Assembly: GCA_007922305.1 (NCBI GenBank)
Contig: ML677348.1
Span: 15,949,442-16,013,441, forward strand
DNA length: 64,000 nucleotides
DNA from: Dermatemys mawii
Taxonomy: Eukaryota; Chordata; Testudines; Dermatemydidae
Direction: 5' to 3'
Position numbers and translations under genes: made by a program. Positions 12,713 to 24,692 of this stretch are shown here, piece by piece (positions within the stretch are counted from its first letter, which is position 1; every line of letters starts with the position of its first letter). The notes beneath the pieces were generated by a model that saw only the letters and a list, made by a program, of their open reading frames with translations, did not search any database and was not told the origin of the DNA.

Positions 12713-12879
12713 TTGATGGAAGAAGATACCTGTAATTAGGAGTACAAATGCTGTCATGCCAGACACCTTACAGGTATCCACAGATATGTGTATATGTGTT
12801 GTGATACAGCATGGCAAGAGGGCATCAGGAGAGTGTTAGAGGGAAGCCTTATTCCCTGTAGAGGGAAGCAAGTTTACTA

Positions 12880-13052
12880 AAGTTGGTTGGAGCATCTGAA
12901 GCCAATTAAGGTACCTCCCTCTCCACTCCCCTACTCTGGGATACTAGTGGGGTAGTTAATATCCTGTTCGGGGGCAAGAAATGGCTCCCTGAACCCCCCT
13001 CAAGAAGAGAAAGCGCAGGACCCATTATAATAGTACAGGCAAATTTGCCACA
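12880..13052. repeat. LTR-like interspersed repeat, copy 1
   Basis: The segment from cccctactctgggatacta to ggcaaatttgccaca recurs at about 55365-55497. The shared order of blocks is ggatactagtgggg, tgttc.ggggcaagaaatgg, caagaagagaaagc and acccat..taatagtac. It is non-coding. I think it belongs to an endogenous-retrovirus-like LTR family, but I have no motif to prove that. Confidence 0.6.
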
Positions 13053-13053
13053 C

Positions 13054-13072
13054 GATATATATATATATATAT
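13054..13072. repeat. (AT)n microsatellite
   Basis: A run of alternating a and t directly after the LTR-like repeat. Confidence 0.85.
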
Positions 13073-13145
13073 GACCCCCAAATCTGTTCTGGAGTCTCAT
13101 CTTCACAAGAGAGTCCTTCCCCCTGCCCCAACAGACACACAGGTA

Positions 13146-13590
13146 TGTCCTACGGTTTTTTTGTTCCCGGATGTATACATTTATATTTAGCCTTATTAAA
13201 ATGCATATTGTTTATTTGCACCCATTTTGCCAAGAGATCCAGATCCTCCTCAATCAGTAACTTGTCCTCTTCATTATTTACCATTCCCTCAATTTTCGTG
13301 TCTTCTGCTAACTATATGAGTGATGATTTTGTTTCCTTCCAGGACATTAACAAACATGTTAAATAGCACAGGGCCATGAATCAGTCCCTGCATTGTCTGT
13401 GTTAACAATTACATTTTGAGGCCTATCACTTAGACAGCTTTTAATCCATTTAGTGTATGCGCCAAGTGAAGTTTATATCTTTTTCGTTTTTTAAACAACC
13501 TCATTCAGTACCAAGTCAAATGCCTTGCAGAACTGTAAGTATATCACATCATAACCTCTATCAACCAAATTAGTAATCTCAGCTAGTATT
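13146..13590 (-). mobile_element. CR1 LINE fragment (reverse transcriptase part)
   Basis: Read on the minus strand this encodes a decayed piece of CR1 ORF2. A segment like YLQFCKAFDLV corresponds to the DF.KAFD-type motif of the reverse transcriptase palm. It continues through a block resembling that which precedes the F.DD motif. There are many stops and small indels. It is truncated at both ends. No other gene overlaps it. Confidence 0.75.
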
Positions 13591-15176
13591 TATTTGTAGA
13601 TTTATTCAGTAAACAGAATAATTTAAGTATAATACATGAATAAAGGCTTAAATTATAACCTATTTCCCTTTAATGGGGATAAAATATAATAAAAATAGGA
13701 ACTTGTATGCCTTGCATACAGGATCTTCATCTGGCATAGATCAGCATAGCTCCATTGAATCTGATTTACACCAGTTCAAGCTTACAGGAAGAACCCAATT
13801 TAGCGAAGCACTTAAACACATGCTTAAGTGTAATCACATGAACAGCTCTATTACAGGCAAACTATTTGATTCACCTTTTTTAGTTGAAAATATAAATATT
13901 ATTCCTTTAAAATAATTATTCTTGTAAAAATAGAGTTTTTCTTTTTAAAAGGACTGCATTGTCCATTTTTATTTTGTTGTCTATGGGTGGGCTTCCAGAA
14001 TCCAGGCTGGTACTATCATCTGGCACTATCCTTATAAGCATGCTCCACATACAGGCTCTCAGAATGTAGGTTGTTGTGTGTAATGTAATGCAGGGGTGCA
14101 ATACAAATCTCTGAGAGGCAGCCTGACAAAGTGAATTCAGACTATTTGGATTCCCGTTTCAGGAAAAAGTACAGATACTGAAACACACCTTTTCTTTTCT
14201 TTTGCAAATAATAATAAACCCTAGATCAGATCGGTAACAAGAACTATAACTAACTGAACTCAAACTGTAGCCATTTGGAGGCTTGCCCATTTGTAGATGT
14301 AATGCAACATCATGATATGTCATCACATGACACTGATCCCAAGAACATTTGGGACGAGCTTCAATGACTACTCTGGATCTGAATACCCCTGCATGTAGGC
14401 AATATTTGGATTTGGCTTTAGAACCAAACTTTGAAGCCAGTGAACTAAACCTAAAGGGGACCTGGCCCTGAAAATGGCAGGAAGTTCAGAAATGTTGGCC
14501 AGTGGGATCAGGATGTGAACTTTTCCTCTTTGGCCTTTCTCTACAAAACACACAATCAGACATTGTAATATTCTGCCATGATAGCTTGTAGAGCATCAGC
14601 TACTTTTGATTGTGCTGCCCTGTTTGAAGCAGGATGGGAGGCACACCCATTTATTTACTACTCCAGATAATGGGATAATCGCACCACATGTTGTTGTTTC
14701 CACTGGATTATTTGCTAAAATACAATGCATGATATTTTTCTATAAAACTCTAAATTCTAAACCTACCATTTAAAAAGCAGTAGCATAACCCCAAATATTA
14801 AAAGCCAAAGCCATATTTAAATGACATTCATAGTCATTTCATTCAGGAATGTTGGAATTGCAAAATGTTTTGTAAAATACTAGGACAGTATTGCCTGCTG
14901 TTGCCAAGGGCAAGTTATGTTCAGTGAAGACCAGTAAACAATATCTCTACTGCAGTTGCTTTCTGGTTCAGTTCTTCTTTGAAAGCTGAAAAATTAAATA
15001 TCTTTTGCTTTATCTTCTCTTTTATGTTTATATCCCACACGTTCACTGGATCCCTTATGGTCTCCTGCACCTTTATGCCCGATAGAAATATCTGTATAAA
15101 AAGCTGAACAAAACACATTCATTTCCCTTGCAATTTCTTGATTATCTGTTTTTGTTTTGGGTGGAGTTTTGTTGTT
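13591..15176. other. No gene seen
   Basis: AT-rich non-coding sequence. A diverged palindromic repeat may lie at about 13730-13860 (cttaaacacatgcttaagtg). No domain in the short open frames. Confidence 0.4.
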
Positions 15177-15595
15177 TAGACCAATATAAGTGCCACGGGG
15201 CTAAACAGCAAAGTAAAGAAAGCAGTGAGAGACAAAGAAGGCATTTTTTAAAAGTGGAAGTTAAATCCTAGTGAGAAAATAGAAGGGAGAATAAACTATG
15301 GCAAATGATCAGATGGTATTCACCTAAGAGTTCTGAAGGAACTCGAATGTAAAATTGCAGAACTACTAATTGTGGTTTGTAACCTATCATTTAAATCCGC
15401 TTCTGTACCAAAAGACTGGAGGATAGGTAATGTGATGCCAATTTTTAAAAAGGACTCTAGAGGTGATCCTAGCAATTACAGGCCTATAAGCCTGATTTCA
15501 GTATCAGGAAAACTGGTTGAAACATAGTAAAGAACACAATTGTCAGACAAACATATCATCATAATTTGTTGGGGAAGACTCAACATGGCTTTTGT
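15177..15595 (+). mobile_element. CR1 LINE, 5' part of an interrupted copy
   Basis: The plus strand encodes CR1 ORF2 in pieces: a KKWKLNPSE-like segment near 15255, then VPKDWRIGNVMPIFKKDS and SNYRPISLIS near 15400-15500, the conserved start of the reverse transcriptase domain. Stops are present. The copy breaks at 15595 where a hAT MITE enters and resumes after 16659. Confidence 0.85.
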
Positions 15596-16659
15596 CAGGG
15601 TGGATAAAAATCAATGATTTAAAAAAAATATTTTTATTTAAATTGGATTTTTTGATAAAATGCTTTCTGAGGGAAAAAACCTATCTAAAGATAGTTTTAA
15701 TTAAGATACATTATAGCTCAAACATATCTCATCATGGAATAGGGATTATAAATTCTAATTCTATAGTATGGAACAATATATACATGTAATGTTTAAGACA
15801 AGTTTTGTAAATGAGTTCCAATAGTTCATGGATTAGGAACCGAATCTTATGGGGTTCTACAGGCTTCTGTGTAGATTATTTAGGTTAATCTTTCAATCTA
15901 TCCAATTGGACTTAGGGCTCAGTCTAGAAGATACCATCAGAGATGCTTAGTTTTGTAGTTCTTAAACTGTGGATTTCTGTCTACAGAGGTAGCATGCTTG
16001 TTAACAGCAAAAATGTTTTTTAAATAAATAATATATAGAGTTGAGAAATAACAGACCTCAACTCTCTTGTCCTTCTGCAAATTTACCTCTCTCTAAAAGT
16101 GCAAAGTTTCAAAAAGATCAATGAATAGAAGATTATTGGGGGCGGAACAGATCTGGACAAGGAAAAGAAGTCTGAAGATAAATGTGAGAAGTGAGGGACA
16201 TATGCCTGTTTTGTTAAAATATTATATGTTTGCTGTTGAAGAAAAAAATCCAGAATGCTTAACATTGTTTTAGTTAAAACAATTTAAATGTCTGTCTGGT
16301 GATGTTCTCCTAATACAGCAGGGCAAGAAAATCCTCCAAATATTAATGATCACCTCCCAATGACTTCATAATATCTGCTTTAATTACCTTTGATAAAAGA
16401 AATAACCAATCCTTCATTTTCTGATATAGCTGTAAAATTAATCTGAAAAGCTTTTAAAATAATACTGTTTAAAAATGTGTAGTGTGTACCTTCTAAAAAT
16501 GAAACCTACATCTATCTCTGAGTTGTGAAGAATATGTTAAGGTTATAACAACCAATAAAAATGCACTTTTATTTAGAAAACCATGATTAAATTGAGTCTT
16601 CCTGACTAGCGACTGAAATCATGATTTAAATCAATTGGATTTAAAACAAATCCACCCTG
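15596..16659 (+). mobile_element. hAT-type MITE inserted in a CR1
   Basis: The 1064-bp element starts cagggtggataaaaatcaat and ends aaacaaatccaccctg. The outer ten bases are perfect inverted repeats, and subterminal gatttaaatcaattgga-like sequence extends the symmetry. The flanking CR1 bases gcttttgt at 15588-15595 reappear as ttttttgt at 16661-16668, an 8-bp duplication with two changes and one extra t. It is very AT-rich with no transposase. The ends and duplication length fit hAT. Short frames inside are chance. Confidence 0.9.
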
Positions 16660-17212
16660 TTTTTTTGTAAAGGGAAATCACGCCTCACCAAACTACCAGA
16701 ATTCTTTGAGGGGGGCCCAGTGGATGTAGTGTAGTTAGATTTTCAGAAAGACTTTGACAAGGCTTTTAAGCAAAGTAAGCTGTCATGGGATAAAAGGGAA
16801 GGTCCTCTCATGGATTGGAAATTGGTTAAAAGATGGGAAACAAAGGATAGGAATAAGTGCTCAATTTTCAGGCTGAAGAGAGGTAAATAATGGAGTCACC
16901 TAGGGGTCTGTACTGGGACCAGACCTATTCAACATAAATGATCTGGAAAAAGGGGTAAACAGTGAGGTGTCAAAATTTGAAGATGAATCAAAATTGCTCA
17001 AGATAGTTAAGTCCCAGGCAGACTGCAAAGAGCTACAAAAGGATCTCTCAAAACTGGGTAACAAAATGTCAAATGAAATTCAATGTTGAGAAATGCAAAG
17101 TAATGCAGAAGAGGAGACAGGACTTCCTGAATTAATTCAATGGAGCCTATAGCCTGTGTTATACAGAAGATCAGACTAGATGATCATAGTGGTCCCGTTT
17201 AACTTTTATCTA
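16660..17212 (+). mobile_element. CR1 LINE, 3' part of the interrupted copy
   Basis: Continues the ORF2 of 15177-15595. The plus strand encodes KVLSWIGNWLKD, GSVLGPDLFNI, and KFEDESKLLK, where the catalytic ADD motif has decayed to EDE. It ends with a CR1-type 3' tail (agactagatgatcatagtgg, then ctatgaat). Several stops. About 20 bases of the reading frame are damaged at the junction. Confidence 0.85.
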
Positions 17213-19414
17213 TGAATTTGGAATTTCTCATCTCCCCTGTTATGCTGGTGTATATGTTACTGGGCAGTATGTGCAGACGTGTGGGAACTGGCGGCTGATC
17301 TTTCTCCCCATCAAGAGTTTTGCGGTGACTTTAGTAAGTTAGCAATAGAGCTGCGTGATACTCAGCAAATGGCTTTCTGAATCCCCTGTAAACACTTTTT
17401 CTTGTTCCTTTTCGCATTCATCATTCACACTTTGAGTCCATAAAAATGCATACATTCAAAGCAAAATTCAGGCAAACATGATGTATTTCTATGCAAAACA
17501 GTTGTATGGGTTAGAAAGGAAATAACAAACACCTCCCCAGCACACCCACCCTTGGCATCAGCAGGTGTAATGTTTTGTACATTATTTAAATCACACTAGC
17601 AAGATACAGTTAGGAGTCAGCATGAACATGGTGGGATGGGGGAGGAGGAATGCTCCAGAAGAGTTCCAGCAGCAAAGCAAGCTGGCATTTGCACGAACAT
17701 ACACAAAAACAAGTCTCTTTATAGCAGGAAGTGGTTCAAGAGGCATAATGCAAGCAAAGTTTAATACAGATCTCTGAAGCCCATTCTGTTACATTTCTTC
17801 ACAATATCAGAGAATCCTTCCTATGCAAAAGACAGCGATAGTAATAATTAGCATGAATTCATCTTATTTACTGTAGTGGGTGACATAGATAGACATAGAC
17901 ATCTTTACAGTGAAAATGATGGCTGGGGATTGTGATTGGTTTATATTTGGTCATCTAGAATATTTTTGATTTCTAACCCCAGTGTCAATGGTTGATCAGA
18001 AGTTGTAGTGCATGAATTCACTATTATAATGTCTCTGATGTTGGAGGGGTCGTCAGTCTGTGTAGATGGAAGCATCTAGTACAGGTCAGAGCACTTGGGG
18101 AGAGGGAGAATATTCAACAGGGGATATGCAAGTAACTCCAGCACACATTCCAGTGTCTCTTCCCCTCACCCTTAATAGCATATAACTGTGATATAAAAAA
18201 GTTCACTGATTATCATTATGCTAATGATATCAGTAATGTGCAGTAAGCACAAGGAAAAAGACAGTTTCAGAGAAACATTGGTTATGCCAAAGTGTGTAAA
18301 CACATCAGCATGGCTGACACGTCATGTTTAGGAGATGCTGGATAGGAACCTGAGTATGGGGATAGGCCTGGACATAGCAGGACATAGGTTTGGCAGGGGA
18401 CCACAGAACCCCCAAAAGGGATAAAACAAGAAGGGCAACCTCACTGTCTGTGACATTGAGGTAATCATAATGAATATTGGGCCAATTAAGGAAGCACTGT
18501 TTAAGGAGGGTTCTTCATGTTCACTTACAAATACTGTGGTCTAGCATCCCAGCCAAGGCCAACGCAGAAGAGGAATCTGTCCCATGTCTGGAGGATGTGA
18601 ACCTCTGGGGATATCCTCTGTAAAAAAGCTCTTAGCACAGCTTGGAGGAGACCTTCTCCACTGCTACCATCTGACTGACATGTTATTTCTATGTGCAGCC
18701 TGAGCTACCCAGATTGCACAGTAACATGGACTATAAAAAGGTTACACAACACAACAGACACATCCAAAAAAAAAAGTATATATTTTAGCTTTGAGTTTTT
18801 TATTCAAAGAGAAAGGAGGATGAAAACTCTTCACCACCACTCCTACCATCATCTTCTGCTATCTGCTTGGCAAGCGGCTTCATTGTAAAGACTGCCCTTG
18901 CCACAGTCCCTATTATTCTGCAGAGGAGCCAGAGAAGCTCTCCTGTGCCCTAATATTTCTGACTGAGCACCACTTTACCCTGAGTGAGCCAGTTCTAAAA
19001 GAAACCAGGTGGCAAACTACTGGCCTTTGCCCTCAGAAGCTGACAAAAGGTTAGGAGGAGTGTGAGGTCTTTTGGGGAAGGGATTCCATGTGAGAAGAGT
19101 GTCTTAGCTGAAATGAAGCCCCAAACCTGGTGAAGCTTAGTGTTTCTTTTCATCAGTAACAGAGCAGCTTCAGCAGCCTAGTGTTTAATGAAACCATACC
19201 TTGTGTTACCTCAGAGATGATTCAGAGTGCAAGGTGCCCCCCACTAAACACTCCCTGCATCACCTGTTCTTGGAGGTCTGCCTATTCCATAGGCAGACCA
19301 GGCCCAACAATGCTTCATCGATAAGTTCTGACATGATACAGCCCAAGTGAGAAGGCTGTAATATAGCATGTTTAAAATGGCCCACTGATTAAATTTAAAA
19401 ATTGTTTAAAGACT
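17213..19414. other. No gene seen
   Basis: About 2.2 kb of non-coding sequence. No exon, RNA gene or repeat that I can name. Confidence 0.45.
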
Positions 19415-19720
19415 GTCATGGTTCGGGGCAACTATATGTGTATTTCCCCTTAATGGTTCAGCAAGCCACCCACTCTCAGGCTTCTGGCTTCTTAGTCATT
19501 GCCTTTCTTGGGTGGAGAACTGTATTTCTCCAGCTCCTGGCTGGGTAATTCCAGGCTGAACAGTTCCCTGCCTGCACTGTATTATTGCCAGCAAAACACA
19601 GTCTGCCTAAGCAAGGCTATTTGCTTTCTTTTCAGAGACTAGCAGCAACTACTGACAGTTTTTAGTTAACACACAATTCTTTCCCTGTGATTTCAAGTTC
19701 ATCACACTTTTTGCTCAGCA
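19415..19720. repeat. Possible interspersed repeat (unclassified)
   Basis: The block from tgtcatggttcggggcaac to caagttcatcacac reads like a repeated unit I associate with reptile LTR sequence, but I see no second copy in this window and no LTR signals. Low confidence. Confidence 0.3.
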
Positions 19721-19857
19721 TGAGAACAGATGACAGAGTCATTCATTTATCTAGTTTGGTTCTTTGGAGAGACTGTGAATAGGTTATCAGATAGGCAATG
19801 GGTCTCTGCCCAAAGTGTAGCTTCAAAAGGATGGATTTATGGTGGGTCATTTGTGTT

Positions 19858-19912
19858 TCCTTCACCACCTCCACCACAGCCTTCTCCTCCTCCTCTTCCT
19901 CCTCCTCAGTGT
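19858..19912. repeat. Low-complexity pyrimidine tract
   Basis: Repeated cctcc/cttcctcc units create the proline-rich end of an open frame at 19730-19921, which is not a gene. Confidence 0.7.
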
Positions 19913-19948
19913 ATAGCCTAGGAAATGGACTTCACACACATGGTCCTC

Positions 19949-20627
19949 CAAAAAGAAAATGAGGAATACTTGTGGCACCTTAGAGACTAACCAATTCATT
20001 TCAGCATAAGCTTTCGTGAGCTATAGCCCACTTCATCGGATGCATAGCATGGAACACACAGAAGTAAGATGCATTTATATACACAAAAAGCATAAAAAGT
20101 TGGAAATTACCATACCAATTCTAAGAGGCTGTTTAATTTGGATGAACTATTATCAGCAGGAGAAAAAAACCTTTTGTAGTGATAATCAAGTAGATCTATG
20201 TCAGACAGTTGACAAGAAGGTGTGAAGGAAACTTAATTTATAGAAATAGATTCAATTAGCGTAAGGACTAAGCCATTCACAGTCCTTGTTTAAGCCTTGT
20301 TTGATAGTGTCAAATTTGTAAATTAATTCCAGTTCGGCAGCTTCTCATTGCATTCCTTTCTGGAAGTTTGTCTATTTTAAAACTGACACCTTCAAGTCTG
20401 TAATAGAATGGCCAGGGAGGATGAAGTGTTCTCCTACTGTTTTTTGAATGTTGTGATTCCTGATATCAGATTTGTGTCCATTAATTCTTTTGCGTAGAGA
20501 CTGTCCGGTTTGGCCAATGTACATGGCAGAGGGGCATTGCTGGCACATGATGGCATATATCACATAGGTAGATGTGCAGGTGAATGAGCCTCTGATGGTG
20601 TGGCTGATGTGATTAGGTTTTCAGAAT
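19949..20627 (-). mobile_element. Penelope-like retroelement, 3' part
   Basis: The minus strand carries the end of a Penelope-like element: a GIY-YIG endonuclease fragment (20372-20580) followed by a 3' untranslated tail that ends in a gtgccacaagtattcc block at the left. The tail has the agctcacgaaagcttatgct segment also seen at 45623-45712 and 60199-60412. The reverse transcriptase part is missing. The inner end stops at a MITE at 20629. Confidence 0.85.
20372..20580 (-). pseudogene. GIY-YIG endonuclease domain of a Penelope-like element
   Basis: In Penelope-like elements the GIY-YIG nuclease lies C-terminal to the reverse transcriptase and nicks target DNA. Here the conserved order is visible: VIYAIMCQQCP (the GIY strand, with two cysteines), then MYIGQTGQSLRKRINGHKSD, which holds the YIG motif and the following arginine helix. 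A later GEHF segment probably holds the catalytic glutamate. The frame stops at 20372. The domain start extends upstream of the first ATG (20563). The open frame is intact across the core of the domain, but the reverse transcriptase is absent. Confidence 0.85.
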
Positions 20628-20628
20628 A

Positions 20629-21085
20629 GGGCTGGTTGAAAAAAATGATGGAAAGTTAGGATTTTGATATTTTTTTTCAAAATGCATCTGCATTGAAAAT
20701 TTCAATATTTTTATAAAATCCCTCAATACCCAAAACATTTTGACTGAAAATCAAAAAATATTTCAATTTGGAAATGCTGCCACGGTGGCTCAGAGAGCTG
20801 TGTGGTTGTCTCATGATCTTATTTTCTTTTATGAGCTCGGTTCCCCAGATGGATTACATTTTCCATGATGCCATTGGCAAAGAGTTCCCTGATGTATCAC
20901 AAAAAGTGCATCAAGGGAGATGTATTCCAACCAGGAAGCCCAGCCTGTAATGGAAAATTGGAGTATGTGGCACCTGAACTACATGAGGCACTACCCATGA
21001 GGCACTCTGGCAGAATTTCTATATCAGCTGAAATATTTTGGTATTTGAAATCAGTTTTCCGGGGGGCGGCATTTTTGACCAGCTC
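20629..21085. mobile_element. MITE with TA duplication
   Basis: It begins gggctggttgaaaaaaatg and ends catttttgaccagctc, imperfect inverted repeats, with TA on both sides (20627-20628 and 21086-21087). It is 457 bp and non-coding. The size, ends and TA suggest a Tc1/mariner-type non-autonomous element. It joins the Penelope-like fragment at its left edge. Confidence 0.65.
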
Positions 21086-21587
21086 TACTTAAAGGTATAA
21101 TCTATATAGGGATCTTTGACCTCTGCTAAAATGGAGCCAAGGCCAGGGATTTGTGACATGTGATAGCCATTTTATACTAACATTACAGAATACCTTTTAG
21201 AAACTACAACAAGGAAGTTATATAGAAGGACTATTATTCTTCAAGTTGGAATCTGTCCATTACAGGAAGGTTAGTATTTTTACTCTTGATAAAGGTGTCA
21301 TGGGGACTTCAAGACCAATTTTCAGTGAGTACGAACAATCCTTGGTTTTCTCATTATTATTTAATTTTTCAGTTTTTTAGGCATCGGATGTACCTAAAGA
21401 TTTTAGGGGGTAGGGGCAGGCAGCAGATAGTTTCATATACCATGCTGAAAATGCCTCCGTAATAGTTTGACATGCCAGTAACTCTCAAAGAGAAAACACA
21501 GTTATATTTTGAAAGAGGAGACTTCTTTGAATGATCCTTTGAACTTTGGAAAGTGTTAGCATATTGACAGTCACACTTACACAATAT
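21086..21587. other. No gene seen
   Basis: Non-coding; short frames only. Confidence 0.4.
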
Positions 21588-21686
21588 GGGCCTAATTCTG
21601 ATCTCACATAAAATAGGGTAAATCGGAAGGAACTACATTGAAGTCAATGGAGTTACTCTGATTTATACAAGTAGAGGATCTGGCCC
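21588..21686. repeat. Short palindromic repeat
   Basis: It begins gggcctaattctgatctcac and ends agaggatctggccc; the centre cattgaagtcaatgg is symmetrical and is flanked by inverted aactac/gttactc and taaatcgga/ctgattta segments. A widespread reptile/bird foldback repeat type. Confidence 0.8.
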
Positions 21687-22480
21687 TTAGTATGTAGTTA
21701 GAGTTCTGATGAAAATTATGGCACAATTACTGATACTTGGATCAGGATAGCACAGGTTTAGAACCATCTCTGATTCTGAAAATGAAACAAGAGTCCAGTT
21801 CATTCATATGATGCTGCAGCATTCTCAGCCATGAAGGCAAAGTATGTTGGGCTTTATTAATTTTAATATCATTTAAATACTTGAACTATAAGCTGTCATC
21901 TCTGCTGGGCTCCAAAGGAAGGGAACAAAGATGGTATGGGTCTAGTTTTTGAGGCTGGCAAATTTAAGGTTTTTTTCTAATTTAAAAACAATGCGACACG
22001 GCCACTACCTGCACTTCTGTGATTACAGTTTTGCTAGCAAACAGGAAAAACAGGGCCAAAATCCCTGGATTTGCTTGGCTTTTTATGAGTCTGGAATCTA
22101 TGTGATTTGCATGTTATCAAGCTTATTAGCTAGCACATAATTAAAAAAAACACCACATTTCTAGCATTGCTTAAACAGATGCCATCCCACAGCATACACA
22201 TCAGAGATATCCTTGAGCATCTCTGAAAGCAAGGAGACTACGACCCATCCAGTCTGCACTGATGTTTTCCATCTGGACTGATAGTGTTGTCTATGCTCGC
22301 TGAATTGATCTGACCTATTTCTATTTCTGTTATTGTTTCCCTTTTAGACTGTGTTGCTGGGCTTAGAAACTTATTTTGTATTGGTAGCAGCACTAGTATC
22401 ACTACCTAGAGGGCAAGGTCCCATTGTGCACTGTACAAGCCTATTACAGAGAGATGGCCCCAAATGCTTAGTCTAAATCC
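21687..22480. other. No gene seen
   Basis: Non-coding; no recognised repeat. Confidence 0.4.
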
Positions 22481-22745
22481 AAGGGAACGTCTATACTTCA
22501 ATCACTGGGTATGATTGCAGCTCAAGTAGTCATACTTGAGCTAGCTTTAATCTTGCTAGCTTGACCCTGCAACAGTGAGGCCATTCCAGCACAATGTTCA
22601 CTCTGGATTAGCGCAGTACTTGTCCAGGTAAGCTTGTGAAGCCTACTCTGAAATGCATACAGCTCCAGCTTCTTTTCCCTTCCATCATGTCTACAAACCT
22701 GAGCTCTAGCCTGATTAAAGTTAGCTCAGGTTTGTAGACACCATG
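22481..22745. mobile_element. Foldback MITE, gtctacac group
   Basis: It starts aagggaacgtctatacttc and ends near gtttgtagacacc. Inside, tgtctacaaacctgagct at 22689-22706 and its exact complement at 22723-22740 form an 18-bp perfect stem with a 16-nt loop. Non-coding. Confidence 0.65.
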
Positions 22746-24392
22746 GCAGGGAGAGTTTTAAGGAGGGATTTAAAGGAGGACATTGAGCTTGTCTGCCCGC
22801 AGTTGATTTCATTATTTGTTATTACTAATTTTTTTTCTGCATTGTCAGCCTTATGTGCCTGGGACCTTTGCAATAATAGAATAAGATACAAGGATTAATA
22901 AACCCCTTAAAACAGTAAACGCAGACAAACCCAACATTCAAAACAATGAGTTTTCAACATCTATTTGAAACGAGGTCACTGTGTGCTCTCTTAATGAGAA
23001 ATAACGAATATTCTTGACAAATGAAATTCATCCCTCTGCTGAGAAACAGTTCAAGACCTAAGACTCACTTCAGTCCCATTTTGAGCATACAACAGAAATA
23101 AAGGTACATTTCATTGTCATGAGAGCGACATCAGGATCCACTGGCTCTTATCAATTCTGGGAAATACAAATCAATTTGTTTCTCATCAAACTGCATATTA
23201 GAATCAAATGCCGCTCCAGCCGCAGATTCTTTTCTTCTTCACAATGTATTCAGTCTCTTCAGATGCTTGCTTCTCTCATGTCTCCTAGCATCCTGTCCTA
23301 CATTTTAACTACACTTGATATAAAGAGATTCCACCTCAAATTGCTTAAGGATTTATACCGCCCCTCAACTTTAATCTATTGACAAAATTATTCAGCTCAC
23401 ATTGTCAGGACTTTCTCAGGGAAAAAGAAGCTAAAGGAAAGTGTAGAATGTAGGAAGTGTAGCTTTAGCTCCCTGTCCCTCTGTGTTGAAATATACATTT
23501 GGAGGAAAGGGTTGAAGGGGCTTTTGGTCCTAGCAGGTTTTGGCTTGCAACATTTTCAAATGCAGTCACTCCCACCTGAGAATAAAGTGCCTCAAATTGG
23601 CATGGCTCTAACCTCTCATATCAAAGAACTATTTGCAGCTGATGTGGGAGACTGAGGCATTTTATGGCTTTAAAGGAAAGTTTCAGAAAGACAATTCTCC
23701 GAGACCATAGACATATGGTACCTAGATACCACAGTGATGGGCAAAGTACAACCAAAGCAGTATGAACTTCCTCGCAGTGCTGCTACTGCTTTTGTGTGCT
23801 TTTTCGTGCTACATTTTAAGGTAAATTTGGTATTTACTGGTCCAGTCAAACAACTTTTTTTGTTTCCTTCCCTAGTATTGTTAATTGCCAGAGAACCTGG
23901 GTGTACTTTCTCCACACATACTGGCTGTAAACAAATAACTTAAGTATCAGGCTGACATTTATTAGTATCATATAGATAAAATAGTGCAGATGTAACCCAG
24001 ATAAGATGCAGTGATTTCCCTTTACAATAAAAGGGTCAGTACAAACTCTAGCACAGCATTATTCAAAGATGGCTTAGTGTGGGATGAGGGGAAAGATGGA
24101 AAAGTAATGCAAGCCACCTGTAGCCTCTGTGCCACCAGGGGAAGTGGAGCTGGAGAGCACAGTCAAAAATGTGGGTGGAGCCAGAGCACATGGGAGGTGC
24201 TATGAATGCTGATTCAGTGCATGTCCTGAACACCTTTTGCTGGCAGCGCTGATAGAGAAGCCCTTGGTGGACTCCTGGGGTGGAGAAAGTGATACAACCA
24301 CCTGCCTTCTTCTGGGATGAATCCCCCAACCACATTGTCAGGACCAGAGTATGGGCAGCCTGGCCTAGAGGTTAGTGTCAGGCACAGGCCAA
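22746..24392. other. No gene seen
   Basis: Non-coding. Frames at 23119-23382 and 24063-24335 show no domain and overlap others on the opposite strand. Confidence 0.4.
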
Positions 24393-24692
24393 GGGGCCAG
24401 GAGCCAGTTACCAGGGATCAGGCCAGATTGGAATGCCAGGAGGTCAGATTCAAGATACGAACTGGAGGGCAGGGATCAAAAGTAGGGTTGTCAACCCTCC
24501 AGGATTGTCCTGGAGTCTCCAGGAATCAAAGATTGATCTTTAATTAAAGATTACGTCACGTGATGAAACCTCAGGAATATGGCCAACCAAAGCTGGCAAC
24601 CCTGACAAGAGTCAGTTACCAAGAGTCAGCCCAAGTCAGGATACCAGGAGATCAGGTTCAGGCAACTGAACCAGAGGGCAGGAACCAGAAGA
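24393..24692. repeat. Two tandem copies of an ~85-bp unit, split by a MITE
   Basis: The first unit (about 24393-24480) and second (about 24606-24692) align along their length: ag.cagttacca, gccaggaggtcag/accaggagatcag, and gagggcagg.a.caaaag. The unit is rich in cag and ccag. The MITE at 24484-24603 sits at the boundary. No coding potential beyond chance frames (24317-24547 and 24560-24943). Confidence 0.7.
24484..24603. mobile_element. Short MITE with agggttg ends
   Basis: It starts agggttgtcaaccctccagg and ends aaagctggcaaccct. The ends are inverted complements with a few mismatches. About 120 bp, non-coding. The left half also has its own small palindrome (gttgtcaacc). Confidence 0.7.
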
